This document shows positions 56,490 through 64,000 of a DNA stretch of 64,000 bases, piece after piece. The position numbers and the translations under genes are program-made. The DNA lies in assembly GCF_000194155.1 (NCBI RefSeq), contig NZ_GL877879.1, positions 1,659,992 through 1,723,991 on the forward strand, read 5' to 3'. The stretch comes from Saccharopolyspora spinosa NRRL 18395 (GTDB taxonomy: Bacteria; Actinomycetota; Actinomycetes; Mycobacteriales; Pseudonocardiaceae). The notes below the pieces were generated by a model. That model saw nothing but the letters and a program-made list of their open reading frames with translations. It ran no database searches and was not told the DNA's origin. Each line of letters starts with the position of its first letter. The first letter of the stretch is position 1.

Positions 56490-59400
56490 TCAGCTGCGGC
56501 CGGAGAGCTCCCCGCGCGGGCCCTCGCTAAGCGATGCCGGTCGGGAGCGCACCTGCTCGTTGCGCCTACCCCCGTAACGCCCGGCGCCGAGGGTGACCTC
56601 ACCGGTCGGCCCGGAGGAAACCTGGTGCAGGCTCGCGGAAAGATCGGCCTCCAGGCCGCCCGGTAGCTTCAGCCGGACCAGCAACGGCAGCAGAAAACCG
56701 ATCGCCACCATCGCCACGAGCACGGGCGTCAAGGTGCCGAGCAGCACGGTCGGCACCTGGTACCGCAGGAAGAACGCGCCCCACATCAACGCCAGCATCA
56801 CCAGCGACACGGTGATCAGCGCGGTGCTGCCGACCACGCTGGAGCGGGCCCTCCGGATGCGCTGCTGCGCGAGCACCCGAACCCGGTGCGCCTCGGAGTG
56901 CCGGCTGTCGAACTGCTCCACCCGGCGCAAGTAGCGCATCGCCCGGCGGAAATGCAGCGACGAGAGCTGCACATCGCCGCTCTCCCCGATCTTGTACGCC
57001 GCGACACCGGCCACGAAGTGCGGTTCGGCCTGGTCCGAGGCCGAACCGATCGCCTCCCGGGCGACCGCCAGCGCCTCCAGGTAGAGGTCCTCGCTGCCGG
57101 TCGCGTCGCCCCGCTGGACCAGCAGCCGGGCCAACTCGACCTGCAGGCGCCACTTCGGCAGGTCGCAGTCCGACCGGTCGAGCACGTAGCGCAGCGGCTC
57201 CTCCGCGCTCACCAGGTCCCCGGAGGACCGCACCACCGAGCGCGCCAGACCGATCGCGGCCGTCCCGTTGCCCGGATCCAGCACGGTCGCCTGGCGGAAC
57301 TGCTGCGTCGCCCGCCCGGCCCACTCCCCCGGCTCCCCGCCGTCGACGTCCCGCTGGAGGTAGACGTTGCCCAGCTCGACGTGCGCCTGCACGTCGTACC
57401 AGTCCCGTTCGACGGCCTGGTCCAGCAGCTTCTCGGCCTCGTCGAACCGCCCGAGCTGGCTGTACAGCGCGGCGAGGTCGACGTGGGCACCGGCGTAGGG
57501 GTCGAGGTCGATGGCGGTGCGCAGGTGGTGCTCGGCGGCGGCGTGGTTGCCGCGCCGGAAGTTCAGCACGCCCAGCAGCGCATGCGCCTCGTCGTCGCAC
57601 GGGTCGTCTTCGATGACGCCCAGGCACAGCCGTTCCACCTCGTCGTGCTGCGCCGTTCCCACGTCGCGCAGCAACGCGGCGGCCAGCGAGAGCCGGGTTT
57701 CGTCGTCGCGCGGGTCGATCTCCAGTGCTGCCCGGAAATGCCGTTGCGCCTTCGGGATGTCGTTGCTGCGCAACGTCACCCGGCCCAGGCCCACGAGCGC
57801 GTCGCCTCGCTCGTCCGGTCCGAACGCGTCGTCGAGCAGTGCCGAGAAGCGCTTCTCCGCCTCGGTGAACCGCTGCTGGGCGAGCTCGATCCAGCCCAGC
57901 TCGACCAGCAGCGACCGATCACCCGGGTATCGCCGCAGGTAACCGCGCACGACGAGCTCCGCTTCGCGATACCTGCGCTGCTTGCGCAGCACACCGGCCT
58001 TCAGCACGACGGCATTCAGGCTGAGCGGCCTGATCGCCAGGATCTTGCCCACACAGGTCAGCGCCTGATCTAGGCGGTAGGTGTCGACGTAGATCTCGCC
58101 AAGCAGACGCAAGAAGTCCAGGTCGTGGGGGAACCGCTCGATCGCGGCCAGCGTGGCTTCCTCAGCCTCCGCGGCCAGACGCATCCGCCGCAATGCGGCG
58201 ATCTCGTCCCACATCGCCACCCGGGAATGCGGCTCCGCCCGCTTCGCCCGGCGCGCCAGCTGCAAAGCGTCCTCGAACCGGCCGGCCTGCCGGAACGTCC
58301 GGCTCAGTTCCACTAGGAGAAACCGCGAATCCGGGTCCCGCGCCAGCTCATCGCGCAGCAACGCGACGGCTTCGTCGTAACGATCGGCGATGCGCAGCGC
58401 CCGAACCTGGTCCTGCAAGGCGAGCATCGAATCATCGCTGCTGGAATTGCGACGGAAGTACTCGATCGCCGCGTCGATGCGGCCCAAGCGCACCTCCCGC
58501 CATCCGAGTTCGCGGATGACGTCCTCATCCGTACCGAACTCCTCGGCCATTCGGGCGGCAACGGCCTCGGCTTCGCCGAACCGGCGCAGCTCCACCAAGA
58601 TGTCGTAGCGTTCCAGCAAGGCCGACACGTTCTGGGCGTCCGACCGCAGCGCATGATCGGTGGCCTGCAACGCCTCCTCGTAGCGGCCCTGGCGGACGTA
58701 CTCCGCGATCAACGCCTGGCGCAGGTACCAAGTCTCGCCGCATGCCTCGAGCCCGCCTTCCAGCGCAGCGACCGCAGCGTCGTACTGTCCCTGGCAAGAC
58801 AACGCCAGGGAGAGCTCCTCATGCAGTTCGGGGGCGAGCGGAGCTTCGCGTAGCCCCTCCCGGGCGGCCTGTTCGGCACGATCGAACCGGCTGGTCAGGC
58901 GGAGGACTATGGCCTTGGACTCCAACGCCTCGACGTGGCCCGGCGCCACGTCCAGGGTGCGTACCACCCACGGAAGTGCGGCGTCGTAGTCCGCCCGGGC
59001 CCGGTAGATTCGCCCTAACAGGGAGCGCAGCGCCGGTACGTCCGGGAACCGCCGCTGCGTTTCTTGCGCCACCGCCAGCTCTTCGTCGTAGCGGTACAAC
59101 CCGTTGAGCAGGTTGCACCTGGCGAGGATCAGGTCGATGTCGTACGGGTCGTCGTCCAGGAAGCGGACGCATTCCCGCAACGCCTCATCGGTCCGGCCCC
59201 GGGCGTTGAGCGAGTTGAGCAATCCGATCCGCAGCGGTCTGTGGGTGGGGAACTGCCGCAGCGCGTCCCTGGCCGCTTTCTCGGCGTCTTCCGCCCGACC
59301 TGCACTGCGCAGCAAGATGACCTCCGTGCTGCGGGCTCGTGGCAGGTACTGATCAATCCGCGCTGCGGCCCGCGCCAGCTCGATCGCCTCGTCGAGGCGG

Positions 59401-60377
59401 CCCTGGGCGTCCCGCAGCCATGCCTGTTCCAGCAGCAGCCGGGGCGATTCCGGGTTCGCGGCCAGAGCCGCGTCAAGCACGGCTTCGGCGTCTTCGGGCC
59501 GCTTCGCGTCCCGGAGCAACGTCGCGTACCAGTCGGCGAGGAACGGGTTGTCCGGGTCCGATGCGGCGGCCCGCTCGATGCGCTCGACAGCCAGATCGTC
59601 CTGACCTCGCCGACTGGCGACCAGTGCGTGCTCGCAGACCAGATCCGGGGAATGCGGCAGCCGGGTGAGTGCCTCGGAGGCCGCCTGCTCGGCTTGCTCG
59701 AACCTGTCCAGCAGCCGAAAGAGGAAGATCTTGCGCTCATGGGCAAGCTCGTGCCACGGGTCCAGTTCGAGCGCGCGGTCCACGGTGCGCAACGCCGCCT
59801 CGTAGCGGAACTGCTCGACCTCCAGGAAGGCCAGCAGGTCCACGAGATCTGCCTCGTCCGGGAATCGGCGCAGCGCTTCGCGTGAAGTCGCCACGGCGGC
59901 GTCCAGGTCGCCAGCCGCGTGCAGCGCGAAGCATCGCCATTCGATGACATTGACGTCATCCGGGGCGACCGCGAGCGCTTTCTCCAGGTGGCGCATCGCA
60001 TCGTCCGGTCGTTGCATCTCGATGAGCAGGCGCCCGATCGCCACGCGGACGAACACGCCTTCCGGGAACCGCTCAAGCGCGGACTCGGCGAACTCCAGCG
60101 CCTCGGCGTAGCGGTAGCTGCGCTCCAACGCGGCGATGCGCCATGCGTGCGCGCGTTCGGATGCCGGGTCGAGTTCGAGCGCGCGCTCGAACTCCTCCAG
60201 CGCGGTTCGGATGGCGATCCGGCCCAACGCCACCCTGCCCCGCAGGATGCGCAGTTCGGCGCCGTCCCCCCGGACTAGAGCCGCATCGGCGGCCTGCTTC
60301 GCCGCGCCGAAGTCGCAGCGGCGTCGGAGCAGGTCGATTTCGCTGAAGTCGCGCACTTCCCTGGAAATCTCGCTCAC
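56490..60377 (-). CDS. Giant TPR-repeat protein with C-terminal membrane anchor
   Basis: 1295 residues from GTG 60377 (GAGG upstream); an in-frame ATG at 60491 would overlap the VOC gene. Around 30 tetratricopeptide-type repeats run almost without break (for example ALEEFERALELDPASERAH, AMRHLEKALAVAPDDVNV, AEHHLRTAIDLDPYAG). Two hydrophobic segments follow (STALITVSLVMLALMWGAFF and TLTPVLVAMVAIGFLLPLLV), then a ~70-residue polar tail. No catalytic domain. A membrane-tethered protein-binding solenoid of unknown partner. Confidence 0.85.
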   Translation of the reverse strand: MSEISREVRDFSEIDLLRRRCDFGAAKQAADAALVRGDGAELRILRGRVALGRIAIRTALEEFERALELDPASERAHAWRIAALERSYRYAEALEFAESALERFPEGVFVRVAIGRLLIEMQRPDDAMRHLEKALAVAPDDVNVIEWRCFALHAAGDLDAAVATSREALRRFPDEADLVDLLAFLEVEQFRYEAALRTVDRALELDPWHELAHERKIFLFRLLDRFEQAEQAASEALTRLPHSPDLVCEHALVASRRGQDDLAVERIERAAASDPDNPFLADWYATLLRDAKRPEDAEAVLDAALAANPESPRLLLEQAWLRDAQGRLDEAIELARAAARIDQYLPRARSTEVILLRSAGRAEDAEKAARDALRQFPTHRPLRIGLLNSLNARGRTDEALRECVRFLDDDPYDIDLILARCNLLNGLYRYDEELAVAQETQRRFPDVPALRSLLGRIYRARADYDAALPWVVRTLDVAPGHVEALESKAIVLRLTSRFDRAEQAAREGLREAPLAPELHEELSLALSCQGQYDAAVAALEGGLEACGETWYLRQALIAEYVRQGRYEEALQATDHALRSDAQNVSALLERYDILVELRRFGEAEAVAARMAEEFGTDEDVIRELGWREVRLGRIDAAIEYFRRNSSSDDSMLALQDQVRALRIADRYDEAVALLRDELARDPDSRFLLVELSRTFRQAGRFEDALQLARRAKRAEPHSRVAMWDEIAALRRMRLAAEAEEATLAAIERFPHDLDFLRLLGEIYVDTYRLDQALTCVGKILAIRPLSLNAVVLKAGVLRKQRRYREAELVVRGYLRRYPGDRSLLVELGWIELAQQRFTEAEKRFSALLDDAFGPDERGDALVGLGRVTLRSNDIPKAQRHFRAALEIDPRDDETRLSLAAALLRDVGTAQHDEVERLCLGVIEDDPCDDEAHALLGVLNFRRGNHAAAEHHLRTAIDLDPYAGAHVDLAALYSQLGRFDEAEKLLDQAVERDWYDVQAHVELGNVYLQRDVDGGEPGEWAGRATQQFRQATVLDPGNGTAAIGLARSVVRSSGDLVSAEEPLRYVLDRSDCDLPKWRLQVELARLLVQRGDATGSEDLYLEALAVAREAIGSASDQAEPHFVAGVAAYKIGESGDVQLSSLHFRRAMRYLRRVEQFDSRHSEAHRVRVLAQQRIRRARSSVVGSTALITVSLVMLALMWGAFFLRYQVPTVLLGTLTPVLVAMVAIGFLLPLLVRLKLPGGLEADLSASLHQVSSGPTGEVTLGAGRYGGRRNEQVRSRPASLSEGPRGELSGRS

Positions 60378-60468
60378 CTCACGCCTCGCGTTCGCTGCCA
60401 GCGGCAGTTTGCCAGCAGCGAACACCGGCCCGGGGAAGAACGCGCAGATCGTCGGCGCTGGGAGCCGC

Positions 60469-60951
60469 TCAGCCTTCGGCTGCTGCTTCAACGGTGGCGA
60501 TGTCGATCTTGCTCATGCCGAGCATCGACTTCATCGCTCGCTGGGCCTTGGCCTCGTCCGCATCGGTGATCAGTTCGTACAGGCGGCGCGGGACGATCTG
60601 CCAGGACAGGCCGTACTTGTCCTTCAGCCAGCCGCAGGGGCCGGGCTCGCCGCCCTCGCCGAGCTGCTGCCACAGCCGGTCCACCTCGTCCTGCGAGTCG
60701 CACAGGACCTCCAGCGAGATGGCCTCGGTGAATTTGAACTCGGGCCCGCCGTTGATGCCCACGAACTGCTGCCCGGCCAGCTCGAACAGCACGGTCATGA
60801 CCGTTCCCGGCTCGCCCGGCCCCGCCTCGCCGTAGCGCTGCACGTGCACGACGCGCGAGTCGTCGAAGATGCCGGCGTAGTACCGCGCGGCTTCCTCGGC
60901 CGCGGTGTCGAACCAGAGGTTGGTGATGATCTTCTGCTTGATCTCGTACAT
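60469..60951 (-). CDS. VOC-superfamily protein (PhnB/3-demethylubiquinone-type)
   Basis: 160 residues from ATG 60951 with GGGAG upstream. ITNLWFDTAAEEAARYYAGIF, then EFKFTEAISLEVLCDSQDEVDRLW, GPCGWLKDKYGLSWQIVP and AMKSMLGMSKIDI are the PhnB-like VOC blocks. Enzymatic role unknown. It lies 91 bp upstream of the TPR gene on the same strand. Confidence 0.92.
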   Translation of the reverse strand: MYEIKQKIITNLWFDTAAEEAARYYAGIFDDSRVVHVQRYGEAGPGEPGTVMTVLFELAGQQFVGINGGPEFKFTEAISLEVLCDSQDEVDRLWQQLGEGGEPGPCGWLKDKYGLSWQIVPRRLYELITDADEAKAQRAMKSMLGMSKIDIATVEAAAEG

Positions 60952-61133
60952 GCCCGTCTCCCGTCTCGTCGCCATTCATGCTGGCTGCAGACAGGTAGAC
61001 CGGCCAACGCGGCAGAACTCATCGCGGGCACCGGAAACGCCCGTGAGCACTTAGAGCCGCTGCCGCGGCCGTTATGGATGCAGTGGTGGGTAGGTGCGGC
61101 TGCTGAAGCGAACGGCCTGTCCGCCTCGCCTAT

Positions 61134-61275
61134 CGCGACAAACGGTCCGTTCGCTCCCCTCCCACGATGCCCACCGACACTGAGGGGAATGAGGCGAACG
61201 GACCGTTCACTTCACCTAACGCGACAAACGGACCGCTCGCTCCCCTCCCACGATGCCCACCGACACTGAGGGGAA
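61134..61275. repeat. Two 56-bp direct repeats with a hairpin
   Basis: Units at 61134-61189 and 61220-61275 differ at two positions. Between them, AACGGTCCGTTCG (61141-61153) pairs with CGAACGGACCGTT (61195-61207). Each unit also has CTCCCCT/AGGGGA strings that could pair. Surrounding non-coding DNA runs from 60952 to about 61508; no gene was seen in it. Confidence 0.8.
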
Positions 61276-61508
61276 CGAACCGCCACAACACATGGCAGCA
61301 ACGATGTACGCAGGAATCAGCTTTTTGATCCACCGGCGCGGTGACGTGCAAAAACTTGACAGCCGGGCAGCCTCAGCCGCCCGGCACCGAACCCAGGCCA
61401 CACCTCTCACAACGAACACACGGCTCCTTCAAACAGCAAGGTTCACCACGCCACTCAAATCCATGAGGACGTCGCTTTCGACGGATATGCGCGCGAGCCA
61501 AAAGGGAA

Positions 61509-61971
61509 TTACAGCACATATTCATGCCCACGAGCTAAAGCGCATGACCCGGAGTTCGACGGCGCGGTTTCGATAAGCGGCTGCGCACGCCCCTCCATCG
61601 GGTCAAAAAGCCGAACACTATCGGTATCGTTCACAGCCATCAACAGATGCCTGATACTCTCCCGTCCCCCGGGCATCCCTCCTGCGCAGCCACACCAGTA
61701 CCTGGGTGTGCGCGGGAAAAGAAGCGATCTCCTCCAATATTCGAACAAATGCTCATGAACGCCAACCCCGACCACAGGTCCAAGCTCGGCCGCCATCGGG
61801 CCGAACCACGCAGCCTGCGCGGGTTCCGGCGGTGGCATCAACCCCAGCTTTCCCGTCCAGAAGCACGCAGATCTTCGCCACCAACATCGGCTCGTCAGAC
61901 TCGACGTAGCGGCAACCGAAGAACGCAGCCCGCTCCGCCGAGAGGATCGCCTCCTCATCCGTCAACGCCAC
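61509..61971 (-). pseudogene. Frameshifted hypothetical protein
   Basis: Reads MALTDEEAILSAERAAFFG through AKICVLLDGK from GTG 61971. It then appears to continue in another frame as LGLMPPPEPAQAAWFGPMAA, VHEHLFEYWRRSLLFP and GHEYVL to a stop at 61509. The joint is near 61845. No family recognised. Either a pseudogene or a sequence error; the protein-like composition of both parts supports a single original gene of about 154 residues. Confidence 0.5.
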
Positions 61972-62234
61972 ACACTGGCCATAAGTGTTCGTGTAACCAG
62001 GAACGTGCCCGCTCCGCGAGCTGGTTCATGCCGTCCGCCCCTCGCCCGCCAAACCATCTCCAGCGAAGTATGGGCCCGCTGTACTCCGTCTCCAAGCCGC
62101 TTACCCGAACGTCAGGCACAACCTGCCCGCCCGGTCAACTGTCTCCCTGGTGGTGTACGTCAGAGATGCCGTTCGTGACAGCCTTCGATGCCCGACCGGT
62201 GACCAGCTCTCGCACAACGCGAAGTAGCTGGTGC

Positions 62235-62433
62235 ATGACCAGCACGTATGGCGTGTTCCTCGACCTGGACGTCGGCACGGGCGACCACCATGACCGCGGG
62301 CCGGGCCCCGACCGGAAAGAGCCTGCCCGATGCACCCCGGCCCACCTGCGAACCCAAGTTGCGGGCCGTGTTCGACAAACTCGCCGAACACGACCCCCTG
62401 TTGGTCGTGGTCGGGGCTTTAATTTTGCGGTAA
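62235..62433 (+). pseudogene. IS110-family transposase, 5' fragment
   Basis: MTSTYGVFLDLDVG then, after a frameshift near 62290, KLRAVFDKLAEHDPLLVVV, the N-terminal RNase H-like start of IS110 transposases. The rest is missing. Confidence 0.65.
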
Positions 62434-62459
62434 AACTATCCACAGTGGAGGTGGTGCAC

Positions 62460-62675
62460 ATGACTGCTCAAGTAGGAACCCGTCGGAGCGGCAGGTTTCG
62501 CCGGCGGTGGATCGCAGGTGGTGACCGAACTGGTTAAGCGTGCTCAGCCTGATGGGGTGGCCATCAGTGGTGAGGGCGGGCTGATGCAGCAGTTGACCAA
62601 GATTGTGCTGGAGTCGTCGCTGGAGGGTGAGATGGACGCTCACCTGGGCTATGGCAAGCACGACCCGGCCAGCCG
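62460..62675 (+). pseudogene. IS256-family transposase, 5' fragment
   Basis: VTELVKRAQPDGVAISGEGG, then LTKIVLESSLEGEMDAHLGY and GKHDPA are the usual IS256 N-terminus. A frameshift lies in the first 60 bp, and the reading breaks at GKHDPA, where an inverted piece joins. Confidence 0.75.
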
Positions 62676-62990
62676 ACACGACATCGGTCACCTGCGAGAT
62701 CAACGCCGGGGACATATCCGCGCCATACACTTCCGACACAGTGCTCCGTGATGTCCCACGTCGTCATCCCCCGCGCATACAACGACAGAGTCATGTCATC
62801 AACGGAACCCAGCGGAATTCGTGATCACGCTCTTGCTGGTCCTGCCATTCATGGACCCGCTTCAGCACCGCCTTGGTCAACTGGTTCAGCAAGCCCTGCG
62901 CACCATCCAGACCGGCGGCATCAGCCACCAGGGAATCGATCGCCTCCAGTGACAGCAATGCCGCCACCCGCCGCGCTCTCTTCCTCACTG
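62676..62990 (-). pseudogene. Inverted IS256 fragments
   Basis: On the minus strand, LADAAGLDGAQGLLNQLTKAV-like sequence (62870-62990), then LSLYARGMTTWDI (62755-62795), then SEVYGADMSPALISQVTDVV (62676-62740), in three frames. These belong to the IS256 N-terminal and central regions and lie opposite to the fragment at 62460. Confidence 0.65.
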
Positions 62991-63009
62991 ATCACGACTT
63001 AATCGGACG

Positions 63010-63893
63010 CGCCGACCGACTCCGCGACCGGTCAGGTCCGGTACGAGCCAGCGGACCGCTTCTGGTTCGCAGCGCTGTCCTCGCCGCTCACCCCGACGCC
63101 ACTGGCACGAGACCTCCCCGTCCAACCCGCCACGATCCTGACCCGGCATCGCAGGTTCACCGCCAGGAACGGGACTACAACGCGCGCCGACGCCCCACCC
63201 GACACCCACCCACTCGAGGATCGAGATAGCTCGTCCTTCGCCTGGCCCACGAGAGCCCGCGCCGGACCCGCAGAAGGATCCACGGTGAACTAGCCGGCCT
63301 CGGACACCAGATTCGCCGCATCAACTGTGTGGGAGATCCGGAACTCAGCGGGCATCGCTCCCGCCCCACGCCGAACCGGTCCGACGTGGAAACAGTTCCT
63401 GGCCAGCCAGGCCCGCGGCATCATCACGCTTCTTCCACATCGACACCACGCTCGGCAAGCGCCTCTACGCCCTGGTGTTCCTCGAACACGGCACACAGCG
63501 GCCACACATCACCGGCGTCACCACCCACCCGCCCCAAGGGCTGGGCCAACAACAGGCCCGCAACCTCACCATCGATCTCGGTAAAGGACTAAGCGCGCTC
63601 CGCTTCCAGCTCCACGACCGCGACCGGAAGTAGCCAGCCGCCGTCGACGCCGTTTTCCAGGCCGAGAACATGGACATCCTCACCAGCGCGCCCCAGGCGT
63701 CGCGGATGAACGCACACGGCGAACGAGTCACCAGAACCCTCCGCAACGAAGTCTGCGATCACATCGTGATCCTCAACGAGGCACACGCTCGACAGATCCT
63801 CACCGAGTACCAACCGCACGAAGCCAACGCCCGCACGTTGCTACGCACCCGCGTCCTCGATCGACTTATCAACGAATACCGGTACGCGGCTTG
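63010..63893 (+). pseudogene. DDE/integrase-core transposase, multiply frameshifted
   Basis: Pieces in order: YEPADRFWFAALSS and the TILTRHRRF HTH part, then RRIHGELAGLGHQI, then APRRTGPTWKQFLASQARG, FFHIDTTLGKRLYALVFLEHG, TGVTTHP, MDILTSAPQASRMNAHGERV and RTLRNEVCDHIVILNEAHARQ, ending EYRYAA at 63893. The DDE core is split over at least three frames with a stop at 63631-63633. Near full length but dead. Confidence 0.75.
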
Positions 63894-64000
63894 ACGTACA
63901 GCGATGACTTTACGAGCGGTACAGGTCCCGACGAAGACCACCGCCCGGCCGCGGAGCACTTCGACCGAACTCAGCTCATTTGTCGGGTGTGGACGGTATC
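63894..64000. other. Non-coding window edge
   Basis: No feature recognised after the transposase remnant. Confidence 0.4.

Noticed and set aside
61081-61300. CRISPR array
   Set aside because: Only two repeats of 56 bp with a 30-bp gap and internal hairpin; no cas genes; not CRISPR-like.

Overview
The window is high-GC actinobacterial chromosome. Gene content and style (many GTG/TTG starts, XRE-DUF397 pairs, a PF04672-type methyltransferase, an EACC1-caspase pair, an Rv2578c-type radical SAM protein, phosphatidylinositol-type pgsA) point to Pseudonocardiales, most likely a Saccharopolyspora-like organism. The genus is inference from protein character only. No rRNA, tRNA or CRISPR was seen.

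Layout. 0.1-7.5 kb: rarA, a SulP transporter next to a beta-carbonic anhydrase (a likely bicarbonate module), a small secreted protein, a GNAT gene split by an in-frame TAG, a kinase-like APH-fold protein and a decayed DUF389 gene. 7.5-17.7 kb: aspS, an XRE-like regulator, a radical SAM protein diverging from a YibE/F membrane protein, then hisS with a small membrane protein, a metallo-beta-lactamase-fold hydrolase and a membrane-anchored cyclophilin. 17.8-32 kb: the conserved housekeeping run rel, apt, secF, secD, yajC, ruvB, ruvA, ruvC, DUF4262, yebC, pdxT, all on the minus strand. An azlCD amino-acid exporter and its divergent XRE-cupin regulator then separate pdxT from pdxS. 32-44 kb: an EF-G-like GTPase, pgsA, yceI, HIT, thrS, a GGDEF protein with a degenerate EAL domain, a SAM methyltransferase and a ferredoxin/NADPH reductase.

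43.5-48.2 kb: a SLOG-like nucleotide-binding protein, then an opposing two-gene unit encoding EACC1 and a caspase-like protease fused to a transmembrane segment and a seven-repeat WD40 propeller. This has the architecture of an actinobacterial conflict/programmed-death system and is the best candidate for a biological system here. An aldehyde dehydrogenase follows.

48.2-52.5 kb: an IS630-family element whose transposase is interrupted by a group II intron with its own reverse transcriptase. The 3' part is duplicated, and the two copies carry complementary deletions. 52.5-61 kb: a small gene with an in-frame TAG, an XRE-DUF397 pair, an RlmA-type 23S rRNA methyltransferase, a lipase-maturation-factor-like membrane protein, a 1295-residue TPR protein with a C-terminal membrane anchor, and a VOC protein. 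61-64 kb is a decayed zone with hairpin repeats and remnants of IS110, IS256 and a DDE/integrase-type transposase.

A dispersed palindromic element (core GATTTC-AATG-GAAATC) recurs in intergenic gaps, nearly always just 3' of genes and mostly between convergent genes.
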